Origin: Linnemannia schmuckeri
Taxonomy: Eukaryota > Mortierellomycota > Mortierellomycetes > Mortierellales > Mortierellaceae
Length of the DNA stretch: 64,000 nt
Direction: 5' to 3'
NCBI GenBank assembly: GCA_029449235.1
Contig: JANATG010000006.1
Location: forward strand, 496,001-560,000
Position numbers and translations under genes: made by a program. Positions within the stretch are counted from its first letter, which is position 1, and every line of letters begins with the position of its first letter. The notes beneath the pieces are model-generated. The model worked only from the letters and a program-made list of their open reading frames with translations. It ran no database searches and was not told the origin of the DNA. Below, piece after piece: positions 23,374 to 35,772 of this stretch.

Positions 23374-24731
23374 GCAGTGTCAAAAATACAACCATGCCTA
23401 TTTGTGTCAGTGATCATAGTGATCAGTTCGTCATCTGATCAGAACGCGTAGCCACTGCTCTCTTATTTTGGTGGCGCAACCAAGATGGTCTTCGTGGCAA
23501 TGAAAGCACAACTGTAAAGTCCAGGCTGGATAATACTAGTCAGCGATGGACGATACTAACCCATTGAAAAGGTATAGGAGCACATAGGTTAAAGAGAGAC
23601 GGAAAAAATATTTAGTAGGAAGAGAAAAACTAGGGTTCAACCCCGCTTTCCCGAACCAAACCTACGACAACTCGTGCTCAACAGGCTGTGTCATTTACAA
23701 GTTGGATGCACAACACTGAAGTATTAAGTCGATGTTGGTTTTTTTTTTTGGTTTCTGTCCACTGAGTACCTCCGCAGTGATGTGCAGGAAGAAGGGGGAG
23801 GAGAGAGACGACGACAGAGAGAAAAAAAATGTGCATGCACCGTTCAACAGCAACCAGACGGCAGTCTAAGGGTTGCAAGGGACATCCTCGCGTCACCAGG
23901 CACTGACGGCATAAAAAAATAAGAAAAAAAAACAGACGCACAGATTCCTCCCCCTTTCTGTGCTCCTTCGTTGTCGGCGTGGTTCGTAGTCTCGATAGGA
24001 GTGTTTTCCTTTTGTTCCTATTCTTTTCCCACTTATCCAATTCGCATCCCCTTCTTTTTCTTTCCTTTTCTCGTTCTCTCTTTCCATTTTGTTTTTCATT
24101 TGCACACTCCTCCTCATCTTCCTTCCTACGTCCTCGTTCTCCCAGTTAGCCCTTTTTTTACAACTTCCGTTCCGCTCTTGACTCGTCATCTGTTTGAACT
24201 TTGAAGGTAAGAAAGGAAAAGAAAAGAAAAGAAAAGAAAAAGGGAAAAAAGTGTCCCAAGCATTGTACTGTAAACGTGTAAAGTTTATCGCTTTTGGGCA
24301 TGGTCCAAAGGCCCAGAGAAGTGTCGATGGCGTTTATCGTAATAAATTGGATGTATCCCTCTCATCCTTCCTTTCTCCCCTCCTGCCTTTTTTCCTTCCC
24401 TTTCCACACCCCTCGTCTCCCTTTCAAGTTATTCGTCCCACTCCCATCCCATCGCTTCCCATCCCTTTGTAATCGTCTACCATAACCTAAACGGGAAAAT
24501 AAGGCAAAGGGAAGTGGCAGGAAACGAAAAAAAAAAATAAAAAATAAAAAATTGAGCAGAAAGCTACCATAACAAATACGATACCGTGGAGAAAAAACGC
24601 ATAAAAAAAGGAAACGAATGGATTCATTCCTTCTCCATTCATCCTGTCTTTTTTTTCCCTTTCTGATTCTCCATCGAGATCTTGAATCAGCAAAAAAAAA
24701 AAGAAAATAAAACAATAACAACAAAGAAAAA

Positions 24732-24749
24732 CCCCCCCCCCCCCCCCCC
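24732..24749. repeat. Poly-C tract, 18 nt
   Basis: Uninterrupted C run after an A-rich stretch, followed by CAGCTG-like sequence, in the leader region of the plus-strand gene. Confidence 0.95.
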
Positions 24750-25334
24750 AGCTGTGAAAACCTGCGCTTGGGACGCGTCTCTTTTTTTACCCTCGCTCTT
24801 TCTCTCGTTTCCTTTCTTTCTCCCCCTTTATTTTTACACCTTCCATATTGCTCGCTCGCTTTATCCCTCGTTTTTCTCTCACCCGCACCCGCTCTCGCCC
24901 TGTCTCTCTCTCTCTCGCTCGCTCGCACTCTTACTCTTTCTCTCTCACCCTCCTACACTCTCGTTCTCGCCCTTGGTCGTTTGTTGTCAAGGCGATCGAA
25001 TCCCCTGCTCTTCTCTCTCCCCTCCACTCTCTTTGCCATCGTTCTTCCTCTTTCCTTTGCATGCAACTCCTCTTTGACTATTTCATTCTTGTCAACACCC
25101 TTCACCAACTTCACCTCCTCGTCTGCAAACCCGCCCACTAGCTTAGTTCTTATCCACTTCACCTTCCTACGAATAATTACGGCACCCTTTATTTCCCAGA
25201 GTTCCTTCCTCAGTCACACATATACACCCTCCCTCTCTCTTTCTCGCTTTTTTCTCTCACTCCAGCTGTCCCCCTTTTCGTTACTTGTTTAACTTGTCCT
25301 TGACAGTGTCCGCGCTGGATAAAGACCTGCTCGG

Positions 25335-28300
25335 ATGTTTGTCCCATACCCCTCCAGCTCCTCTTCGTTCCTTTCCACATCCAATGCTGACCCATTCCTA
25401 CCCTCGATACACAATCATCTCACCCAGGGACTTCAGCAGAACTACCACAACAACTACCATAACCACCAGGGACAAGACAGAGCCAGGCCACGTGCAGAGG
25501 CGAGAGCCTCAAAGCTCGCCCAAAAGACGCGACCTCAACACCACCGACGTTCTTCCAAAAAGTTCCTGACCTCAACTTCAACTGAGATATACGGGGACTG
25601 GGATATTACAGCAAAGAGTGAACCTCGACTCCAGGCAAAAGCGAAGTCAAAAGGCGCCGTCAAAGGAGGAGTGCGACAAGGTACTACTGCCCGTACTACA
25701 ACATCGATACCACTCGCACTGGGCAACAACAACAACTACATGGACGACTCAGGAACCACCTTCCCTCCTCCACCTCCAGTGCACAGCCAGAACGTGGCCT
25801 TAAACGCAACACCCTCTTCGGCGCCCTTCACCACTCAATTCACTCGACAAACAACCTCCGAGGGGTCGCACAAGCCCAAGCCCTCGTTCTTGAAGGACAT
25901 CCGTCGCACATCTTCTGCAAACACCGTGGACAGTAGCAATGCTACAACCTCTTGGACGGTCGGGCAACAAAATATCCAGAACAGTATCAGTTCGCCTTCC
26001 CTGGCTCAGCACAATACAGCATCTTCCCCTCTCGTCCTTGCATCGCCTGCTGCGACGGCCATGGTCCGGCCGACCTTAGTGAGTCGAGAGTCAGAAGGAG
26101 GCCAGTCCGAGGGAACCTCAATGGGCACTCAGGACCCCCTCTCGGCAAAATCTAAGTTCATGCGTGTGCTAAACAAGTTCAAAGGCAAGCACCTGCACAA
26201 AGGGTACGTTCGTTTTTTTTTTTTTTTTAGCTGGCGGATGGAGTAGCAGTGGTGATGCTGGCTTCCCTGCAGTTTGCCGTTGTACGAGGATATCCAATGC
26301 TTCCTATCGACCCATGTTTACTACTCAGCACGAAAACCTGTCTGTCATGCTGATACCAAAAAATTCTTCCCACTTGCTCTTCCTGTTCGTGTCATCACCA
26401 CCTCGACCCTGACGGCTCTTTACAGCTCTTCTAGATCTTCCACAAGTGGACCGTCCACTACGGCATACAACAGCCAGCCACCTAAATCTGTCTCAAACGC
26501 GTCCTCTTTTATCCTACCGTCTACGCAGGTTGGCCAGGTGGAGTCTATCGAGTACACCGACCAGGGCTCAACAGCCTATGCCGCGCGCTCAGATGTAAGC
26601 TCAGCGTCCATGCGATCCTACGTTGAGCCCTCTAGTGCAAGACAAAAGGAGCCTGCTCACGATGCCGATATGAGCGATTCTGACAAGCGTCGTGTTATCC
26701 GCCTCGACCAAAATCGACCCGGTCATTCCTCCCTACGCGCCAAGTTCAAAAACCAAGTCTCCAACACCCTTGCCTCCATTAAGTCATCGTCCAATCTCCG
26801 CGACAAGGCTCGATCGCAAGCCTCGTCCTCTGCGACTTCGCCTACCAGCCCAGTGAGTCCACAGTCAACCACGTCCCAAGACCGCCAAGGGTCTAACATC
26901 ACCGCTGACTCGGAACCCCTTCAGTCAAGTGCCCCTAAGAACCGACATTCCAAGGGCTTTTGGACGTTTCCTAGATCGCGGCCCGACTCTCAAATCGCCA
27001 AATCACTCCGCTCAGCCAATGGCGGACCATCCTCTGCCGAGCAGCCGTCTCTTCAGCCACTGGACCAAGACCTGGATACCGTCATGCTGTCCCCGGAGCT
27101 CGCGCCCCTTGATCACGATGATGGCGCAGATTCGGACCATTCTATCGACATCATCATGCCCGGCGACTACGACGACTATACACAATTTGCTGAGCTCCCT
27201 CTCAAGAAACGTAAGAAGCTGGAGGCCGCTGCCGCCGCTGCTGCTGCGGCTGCCGCACTAAACCCCACCGGCAAGTCGGCGCGAGGCATGAAGCGATTCC
27301 TGCTCCACCCTAAGAACATCGCTGAGGGCGACAAAGGCAAGAAGAAAATTACCGAACCCTTTCCCAGCGGCGACCCAGGCACCAGCGTCATCCCACAAAG
27401 GAGCAGTAGGAAGCGGCCCAAGGACCAGGACTCGATTGAGCAAAACATAAGACATGAGCCCTACAAGATGGCGAAACCCAACTCAGGGGAGCGGTTACAA
27501 TGGCGTAGAGCCATCATGCGATCACTACATCTGGGTCGTCGTCACCAGGCTGAACAAGGCATATCGACATCCCTTCAAGCCGACTCTACGTTCCTGAGCA
27601 TCCAGTCGCATCGCGACAGCGGCGTCTATCCCGACGGTCAAGGTCCTCAATCTGGGCAGCATGAAAGCCTTCAGTCTGCGAGATCAAAGTCCTTGGCCTC
27701 CTCGACTCACGCCGCTCTCCTGGCCACCACTCCCTCCAAGTCTCAAGTCCCTGGATCCCGGCGGGAGACGCTCGAGATGGCTATGCGTCGGCGGCGTCGG
27801 AGTAGCGCCGCACGGTCAAGCATTTTGGATCCAAGAGGTTCACTTAATATCCCTGGTGGTCTTACCGTGATTGATGATGACAATGCATCGTCCTACAACA
27901 TCACACACACTTTCACCAGCTTCACTCTTGAGCTGGCCGAGCTGCACCATGCACATGCTGTGGTCAACAACTCTGCAACACCAGGGCTCTTCAACTTCAA
28001 ACGCCAATCAAGGGCTTTGCTGCCAGCTGCCGATGTCGAGTATGAGTTCCGATCATTCGATTCCGATGGCGATGCGGTTAGTGGCTATACTGGCGACGCA
28101 GATATCTCGATGGAGGAGATTTTTGTGCGGCCAAGGACACCCGCGCTGCGGAGCACACCCGAGGGCAAGGACAAAGGCAAGGCTCGAGAAGCAAGCTCGC
28201 CTGATACTTTGGCGCGAAGGAGAATTTCGAGTGTGGAAGGTGAGTCCGACACCGTGCCCGAGTTACCTACGCTATCCATCCGGACAAGGGATCTGAACAG

Positions 28301-29558
28301 GAGCAGCAGCGGTGGTGGGGGTGGTAGTCGACCAAGTGGTCGTGAGAGCCCAAGATCTCCTCGGAAAGCAGGCGCCACATCTCCTACGCTTCATCGCAAG
28401 CCAAGTCGGCAGTTCCTGAACGGCAGCTATATCTCCTCAGCAGATACTCCATCCCCAGGCCAGCTCTCCGGCAACAAACCTTCAATAGACGAGACCGTCG
28501 CCTTAAAGTCAAGAAATATCCTGCAACCGGCAAGACCATCTGTCCCCGCCTTAAACACCAAGCAGCCGCTTTCAGTGACAAAAGGTAGTAGATTCTCTTC
28601 GGCTACAACGTTGGCTCCATCTTCGCAAACGCCACATTCGGCAACTTCGTTAATGTTGACTCAATTTCCTGGTTTAATTTCACCAACAGGGTTTGCAAAG
28701 CAAGAATCGCTGCATCACCAGCGAAACTCGTCCTCGTACTCTCAGTATTCCAACCAACATCAACAGCAAGCCTCCTCTGATACCCTATTGCCGCACCACC
28801 TCAAGAACTTTAGCACCGCCTCGACGCTGTCTGCCGGCTCCAGCTACTCTGCTCAGACTCTGACAGGAGGCAATGGCCCCGGCCCTCTGCTGTCGACCTC
28901 CCAGCCTGTCGAGTTTGATCCAAGCCAGGAATTCCCGCCAACAACACCTGTGGACCTGAAAGCCATGGATTTCGACACGCTTCTGAAGGCAGCGGAACGG
29001 GAGCAGCAGAAGGGATCGGACGATCTCAGGCTCAAGAAGCGCAAAAGTTATCAGTTCAAGGACCTCCAGTCACTCAAGGAACGTCACAATGAACTGAACG
29101 CCCATGTCAGGGCCGACAGCGACGTTATCGGCAAGAGTGTCGTCCCTGGACAGTACTCCAAGCCACTGAATCCCAAGAGCAGCCTGACGGCCGCATTGGT
29201 CAAGTCAGCGCCCAACCTGGACGAGCTCCGCACGCGAGGAGGAGGCGGAGGAGGAGCCGACACCAGCAGTGGCGTCGGCACCAGCAGGAGCGGCAAGCCT
29301 GGGATCCCTACCAGCCGCGCTGACCCACTGAGGATTCCAGCCTCCAGGAGCGCCATCTCCTTTGACGTTGACGAGAACGCAGTAGCTATAGCAGCGGGGG
29401 CCTCTCGAGGCAATCCACGGACCAAGCGAGTCATGAAGAAGAAGATGAGCGTGATCAAGCTGAGTGGCAACGTTCAAGGTCGTCGCGAGGATGACGGCGT
29501 GATCCGTGTTTCTGTCTCGTCCCCTTCTGGAGACTTCCGTCAAGCACGCGCCTACTAG
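25335..29558 (+). CDS. Unrecognised, largely disordered 1333-aa protein, 2 exons
   Basis: Exons 25335-26203 and 26426-29558 join in phase (AAA GG|C TCT) to 1333 residues. I do not recognise a domain. The chain is Ser/Thr/Pro/Gln-rich with many short basic motifs (KKRKKLE, RKRPK, RRRRRSS), a 12-residue Ala run after KKRKKLE, acidic patches (DHDDGADSD), and a Gly-rich stretch near the C-terminus. Better-ordered looking pieces are MRVLNKFKGKHLHKG at the exon junction, MDFDTLLKAAEREQQKGSDDLRLKKRK (two thirds into exon 2, helical), and a basic C-terminus (KRVMKKKMSVIKLSGNVQGRR). Ser-Pro and RxxS motifs would suit phosphorylation. A signalling, polarity or nuclear scaffold role would be a guess. 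The first ATG follows a long C/T-rich leader; codon use over exon 2 is clearly coding. Confidence 0.75.
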
Positions 29559-30072
29559 GTATTGCCGGCTGTGTACTTGACCTTTTTTTATTTTTGTTCT
29601 GACATTTTTTTTTTCATTTTTTTTTTTACTTTCTTGCATCTATCGTTCTTGTTCTGTTTTCATTTCCTTTCCTTCCTGAAAAAAAGCATTTGTTTGTTTT
29701 TTTGTAAACTGATACCCAACCTGTACAGCACGCTCTTCTCTCGCCTCTTTTGTCCGCAATTTGATACCCTCTTCCTTATCAATTTGACAAGAAAAATGAA
29801 TGGCTTAAAAGCGCCTTTCATTTGTAAAATAAAAGCATCGCTTCTAACATCTTTATGCACTTGTAAGCAATTTTGAAAGAAGGTTGACTGCGGTGGGACA
29901 CCATTTGTCATCTCATCGTTCCAAGAAGAAAAAAAAAAGTGACGGTTGAAAATCTTTGGAAAACAAAAAGGCGACAGCACTTTTTTTTTTTTTTTTTTTT
30001 TTTTTCCTCCAGCTCACCTTCACTATCTCTCCTCCTCTAATACTACGCCTACTCATACCAACACATAATACC
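29559..30072. other. Intergenic region, disordered-protein gene / AAMP
   Basis: 514 bp: T-rich 3' UTR with AATAAA-like sequence (AAAATAAAAG near 29826), then a 25-nt T tract (29981-30005) immediately upstream of the AAMP start. No supported gene. Confidence 0.5.
29981..30005. repeat. Poly-T tract, 25 nt, upstream of AAMP
   Basis: T run 68 nt before the AAMP ATG; fungal poly(dA:dT) tracts commonly exclude nucleosomes at promoters. Confidence 0.9.
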
Positions 30073-32003
30073 ATGGCCGTAAGTGAACCCTCGGAATCAC
30101 TACCCGCAACAGCCGACAAATAATAATTGAATGAGGAATGTGATGAAAAATGAAAGTTGCAAACTAAAAACTCATGGTGCTACTTTTCATCTTTTCATTC
30201 CTTTATAGGAACCAGCAAGACAACATGAGAGCGATCACGAAGAGTTCCTCGATCCCGATGAGGTTGATGAGGAGCAGGTCCTTGAAGAAGATGGTATGTA
30301 CACTATTTTTACCTCACGGAGTGGTTATAGGGAAATCCATGTGGAAGTAGAATATCAACTTTTCGCTACCTCCCCCCCTTTGTTGCATGTGCCTTTTATT
30401 ACAATGATCTCCTAAGCAAAAAAAAACTAATAAAGGCGCGACCTTTCCTACTTACTGTACTGTATTCATCTAGGCGATATGATGGAGGAAGATGATGATG
30501 AGAACGGCGAGGAAGCTCAGGAATACGACGCAGAGGGAAACCCTGTTGATGACGACGAGATGGTCGAGCTCCAGGACGACTCTGTTCAAGGATTCTTCAC
30601 TCACAAAGGTACTACTTCTTCATCCGATCAGCATATTTCATTGGACGGAAAACAAAAAAAAACAAGAAGCACATTGCTGCACAGGCATGCTCTCGATACC
30701 CGATGTCTAACGACATGACACATACTAACGACATATTCTTGCTCATTGGAAATCAACTTGATAAAATAATAGAGCCAGTATATGATGTGGCATTACACCC
30801 CGTCCACCAGAACATTGCTGTCAGTGGTGGAGGAGACGACAAGAGTTATCTCTGGCGGTTGTACGACGGCGAGCAGCTGTACGAGTTTGGAGGACATTCC
30901 GATTCGGTCACCCAGGTTGCCTTCAGTGTTGATGGAACCTATGTTGCAAGCGGATCCATGGATGGCAAGGTCCGTGTCTGGAAGAGCGAAACTGGAGAGT
31001 TTGTCTGTGAACTTGAGGGTCCCGATGAGGTTGTCGTAAGTATCTGTTTCACTTGCTTTCTGTTGACACTAGGCTAGTCTTTGCTTTATGGTACCAGAAA
31101 ATGAAACTTACTTGAACTTTTTCTGTCCTATTATCATTCCCCATATTATAGTGGATCAACTGGCACCCAAAGGGAAACATCATCTTGGCAGGAGCAACAG
31201 ATTCATCAGTGTGGATGTGGGCTGTCCCCTCGGGAGCATTCATGAACGTCTTCAACGGACACTCAGGACCCGTCACCAGTGGCATGTTCACCCCCGACGG
31301 CAAGAAGATCGTCACCGTCTCCGAGGATGCCTCCTTGATCGTCTGGGACCCCAAGACCGCGTCTGCCGTGCACCGTATCACTTCTGAGGACGCTCGTTTC
31401 CATAGCGACGTCATTACCTGCCTCGCCATCAACAAGGACTCGACACTTGCCATGACCGGATCTGCGGATGGAACCGCAAAACTCGTCAACATCCATAGTG
31501 GAAACGTAAGAAGGCCTCATTCATTTCCTTGTTGTTCGTATGAATCGTATCATTTTTGTATTTATCTACACCAGTTTGCAGTCGACTAATCATACCTCGA
31601 TATTCTTACTTCCTATCTTCCAACATAGATCCTGGGATCGTTTGAGAACCACACCGATGCTGTCGAGACCGTCGGTTTCTCGGACCATCTGAACTTGGCC
31701 GCTACTGGATCTTTGGACGGAAGGTTGAACATCTGGGACGTCCAGACCATGCAGCTCCGCACTACCTGCGAACACAAGGGCCCTATCATCAAGGCCCAAT
31801 GGCACAAGACCCAGCCCCTGATCACTTCTTGCTCTGCAGACCGGTCGGTTCAGGTCTGGGACGGTAGGACTGGCCAGAACTTGAAGATCTGGTTGGGTCA
31901 CCAGGATGCTGTGTTGAGCTTCGCAATGACCAACGATGGACTTACCTGTGTTACTGGATCTGATGATGGCTGTGCTTTGGTCTTCAGGATGGTCGACAAC
32001 TAA
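30073..32003 (+). CDS. SQT1: WD40 protein AAMP / Sqt1, 405 aa, 6 exons
   Basis: Exons 30073-30078, 30209-30293, 30474-30608, 30773-31035, 31152-31505 and 31629-32003 join in phase to 405 residues. Yeast Sqt1 is the dedicated chaperone of ribosomal protein uL16 (Rpl10); the animal homologue is AAMP. An acidic N-terminus (Asp/Glu-rich, residues 1-70, including MMEEDDDENGEE) is followed by a WD40 propeller: VALHPVHQNIAVSGGGDDKSYLW, VAFSVDGTYVASGSMDGKVRVW, INWHPKGNIILAGATDSSVWMW, MFTPDGKKIVTVSEDASLIVW and further blades to the C-terminus. The acidic segment fits binding of a basic ribosomal protein. The first coding exon is just ATGGCC. Strong codon bias suggests good expression. Confidence 0.92.
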
Positions 32004-32198
32004 AGGAATCTTTTAGTTTTCTTACTCCCTTCGTTCTTGATATCCAAAAAGCACACTTATACATACAAAAACACATTGCATCAAATATAAACAACCAAGC
32101 ATATCCATTTCTCTGCTATTGTAAAAAACGATCATTATTGATGACAGCGCAGATACCCTAGGGGCTATCGAATGGGCTCGTCAGAGCAGAATCCTTCA

Positions 32199-32362
32199 CT
32201 ATTCAGAGTCCTCCTCCTCTGAAACAGGGTTTGCCTTGCTTTTCTTGGAACCACCTAATTGAAATAAAACAATATCAACAAAAAACCAACGTTCATTGTA
32301 CATGAGTATTTTGTTCTTCCGTTCAACTCACTACGCGTTCAAAACCTCGATGAACACCAATG

Positions 32363-32400
<38 letters not shown>

Positions 32401-35400
32401 GAACCTTTGGCGGCAGGAGCTTTGCGCTTGGCAGGAGCCTTAGCTGCAGCACCAGCAGGTTTTGAGCCCTCATCCAATTGCTTTGTTCTGTTCTTCTCCT
32501 TGATACGCGTACAGCTCTGACAGAACCAATCAACATCAGGAACCTCCTGGAGTCGAGGGACCGTGCACCGCAAATGCGTTCCAGAATCACACTTGTCACA
32601 CAGAAGCATGTCGTCCTCGTCCTCAGCAGAGAGACACTCAATACAATGCTCCTCCACATCAAGAACAGGCCACTTGGGCAGGTCCTGGATCTTGTCCTGA
32701 CCAGGCTTGCAGAGCAAGAGCGTATGACCCAGACCACACGAGACATCAAGCATTGTCAACCCTTCCAGGGGGCGAACCTTGTCTGGTTTAGTCGCCGATC
32801 GAGCCTCGCCTTCTCCAAAACCAAGCTCGCAGTGAAGAGCTCCCTGGCCCCAGGCGATCGTGCATGGTTCTGTCACGGGGAGAGCAAACAGGGTCACTCC
32901 TCCTCCGTTGATCGTCTTGAATGCCCATCCGTTGAGATCATACAATGTGCGAGGGTACATCCAAGGGGTTCCTCCGCCACCATCACCAGTGGTCTTCCAC
33001 TTGCCCCACAACCACAACTGGCGCTGACCTATTTCAGAAAAGTACAAATTTGAAAAATAATACAACGTCAGGTAATGACAGACAAGGGCATCTAAATAAC
33101 ATTACCAGTGTGTTCAGAAACTTACCATCCAGAGCCATGCTGAAAGTGCTGCCGGCAGCAATCTTGGTAGCACGAGTGAGCGCATTCGTGCCAGTGAACT
33201 GATCGATGGGCATAGGGCTCCAAAGATCCTCCTGCTTTGCGTGTCCGAGACGTCCATAGCCTCCGAATCCCCAAGAATAAACGCGGCCGTCACTGTCTCT
33301 GGCAATAGTGTGGTTTGTGCCGCAATCAACCTCCACGATGGTCTTGCCCTGAAGTCCGCTCACAAGTACTAATGTAATCGTACAAGAAATTATAAACATT
33401 AGCCTCGATTAGCTTTTGACTTTGATAAATAGATAAACAAAGCGCATTCAGCAAGTGCGGTATTAAAGTAGTCACCAGGGCTGGCCTGTGGGATGTGGAC
33501 CAGGCGGTTGGACTGCTGCAAGTATTGACCGTTCGTCTTGTTGCCGAGCTATAACCATATCCAAAATGTGCAAGTTTTAGTAAGCTTCTCTTGCACTAAT
33601 CCATTACAAAAAAATATACTTCTAACCAATGAAGTTTCTTACCTGACCGAATTCGGGAGATCCAAAGGCCCAGAGTTGACCCTTGTCAGAAATGACCATT
33701 GTGTACTCTGCACCGCAAGCAACGCCGATAGCCTTCTCCTTTCCGAGACTGGTGACATGGACAAACGATGTGTGGTCCTTGTGGTTGCTGTTTCCGAGCT
33801 ATGCATTCGCGGAAAAATCAAAATTGAGTATGTAAATATTTCGTCTCTTCCTAAATTTGGTAACAGAATGTCACATCGTCAACTGTAGTGGTACCTGGCC
33901 CATCTTGTTATCTCCTGCAGCGTAAACAGCTCCGGTATCCGAAATCAAGATAGTGTGATGTCTTCCGACCTATTCGTAAGGTGAGAGAGTGACAAAGGTA
34001 AGGCTCATTAAACTTGGTGTTCTTTGTCGTTCATGTTATAGACAAAATCTTGCTCGGAAAAATTATCCACTCGACAAGAGATAACCACATACAGCGCCGG
34101 TGACAAACTTGACGTTGGTGCTCTTCTTTCCCGCGTTCGTATAGATAGTGGGGACTTTCACAGGGCCACCAACATGGGGAGTGTTGTCTCCAAGTCCAAG
34201 TTGACCCTTCTCGTTTCTATTGAAAACATTAGTTAAAGAGACCAAATTAGTCAGCTCCCTTCGTAAATAAATCTTATGGAAGAATAATACGCCTAGTATG
34301 CCAGCTCAACTTGTTCCTGGCGCTACCTTCCCATGGTCCAAGCATCACCATCATCTATTCAGGTACACCCAATATGAAGAACGACGTTAGATCGAGACTA
34401 GTGGTAACACAAATCGATAATAGCTTAGTCAACCTAAGGAGAAAAGCTTACCTGTGATAAACACACTGTGGGCGGCATTGGGTCCAGTAATAGCTTTGAT
34501 AATTCTATGTAAGTAATACACATCAAAGCAAAAACGACTAGTGAGTAATGACTTTCCAGTAAATAGCCTCTTTTTTGAAGACATATCGCGCGAAAAGGGC
34601 TTAACACTTACTTCAAGTCAGCAAACTCGCGGATAACATGAAACGTCTCGAGGTGCGGCCTGGTGGTCAAAGAGCGAGGATGGGTAAAGATAGAGTGTAA
34701 GGAAAATGTAGATAAACGCAAAGGGTGCCATTTCAACAAACGGAAGCATATTTCAGGTCGTCGATTGCCACTTGCAAGATCTCCCGCTGCTCGCCAGGCT
34801 TTGGCTTGCGACCGATCATATCCCAGTCTATTTGAGAGAACAACAAGGAAAGTAAAGTGGAAGTCAGAGTCGTTCCGTTGGTATGTGTCAACACCTATGT
34901 GCATGGCCTGTAACGCCCTTCAGCTGTCTTTGCTTTTAATACGTACCGGTACCGCCGGCCATGAGAACCTTTCCTATGAGTTTATAACAAAGGGTTTAAC
35001 AAAAGGATAATTGGTTAAAATATGTTCAAGGCTGCCGAGTTTGTCCAGCTGATACCTTCAGGAACGAGTTGAGACGAAGGTAAGGTGAAATGGTCAGAAG
35101 AAGGAAAAATCGATGTTGACGAGGCCGAGTGTTGCAAGTCGATGATATTGCCTTAGAACAGCGAGGTGGCATTCTTTCTTTCGACGAAACCACAACAAAC
35201 AGTTCGGATCCACGCTTCAAGTGTCGATAGATAGAGATAGAGATAGAATGAGCGACAATGACAACAAACGTATGTCTCTCCGAGAGTGAGTATGTGTATG
35301 AGTGTGCGGATAATGGTTGTTTGTGCGGTTGTATGTGTAAAAAAAAAAAGAGGTGCTGTGTGGACACGTAGACAAAGTAGAGGGAGTGGGAGCATAAACG

Positions 35401-35772
35401 ACGAGTGTATGTGCAAGACCATAGTAATAAAAAATAATAATGATTTTTAGCAACCCGACGCGACTCAGGTTTGACGGCGTTCTCTAGGGACTACGGGCTC
35501 GAGACTAGATAGAGGGAAACCCTCTTGTTGGTCGACTGTGTTCTGCATTGAGTTTTTTGTGTGTATGGCTGAGCCTTGTCCTCCCAGCTGGCGCCATTCT
35601 TTATTGGGTTATTTGTTGGGGGCGCCCTCTCTTATCCCCTGATGAACAAGCGATGAGGGCTGGATGGGCTTTGTATATGAATATAATAAAATAATGTGTC
35701 AGTCTGTATATTCTTGTTTGCAGATCAGATTGACTTACCCCATTCGGGCGTGCCACTTGTTGGTGCGGACAT
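32199..35772 (-). CDS. RCC2/TD-60-like propeller with C-terminal PHD finger, 530 aa, 13 exons
   Basis: Exons 35772-35739, 34973-34947, 34827-34776, 34659-34612, 34504-34452, 34354-34327, 34216-34093, 33969-33895, 33798-33643, 33548-33476, 33368-33126, 33028-32405 and 32254-32199 join in phase to 530 residues. The N-terminal KVLMAGGTGDWDMIGRK matches the RCC2 entry motif, and the RCC1-type blades (NEKGQLGLGD, DNKMGQLGN, FGSPEFGQLGN, WGFGGYGRLGHA, WLWGKWK) follow RCC2 in order. From C433 a PHD finger is added: CIEC...CDKC...HLRC...CQSC, then a Lys/Ala-rich tail. RCC2 acts at centromeres and on small GTPases; PHD fingers read histone tails. Exons of 27 and 28 nt and a GC-AG intron (TT|GCAAGT at 34775) are required. 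The donor at 32404 (GTTCGT) is weak and abuts a T37 tract. Confidence 0.88.
32363..32399. repeat. Poly-A tract, 37 nt
   Basis: Plus-strand A run; in the RCC2-PHD transcript it is a T37 tract starting a few nt after the donor of the last intron. Confidence 0.95.

Larger units (their letters stand above)
22984..25334. promoter_or_regulatory. Long divergent intergenic region, NOL8 / disordered-protein gene
   Basis: 2.35 kb without a supported gene. It holds a (GT)n run at about 22990-23010 next to the NOL8 start, a 20-nt imperfect tandem duplication (23333-23373), three TGATCA palindromes (23411-23441), a C18 tract (24732-24749), and a C/T-rich stretch (24770-25300) dense in CTCTCT and CTTTC that is probably the leader of the plus-strand gene. 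ORFs in the pyrimidine tract are compositional artefacts. Confidence 0.5.

Noticed and set aside
23630..23662. T-arm-like sequence GGGTTCAACCCC
   Set aside because: No matching acceptor, D or anticodon stems could be found around it, so not called as a tRNA.
24362..25292. ORFs of 130-190 aa on both strands
   Set aside because: Produced by the C/T-rich leader tract; the proteins are Ser/Leu/Phe or Arg/Glu/Lys monotony without motifs.
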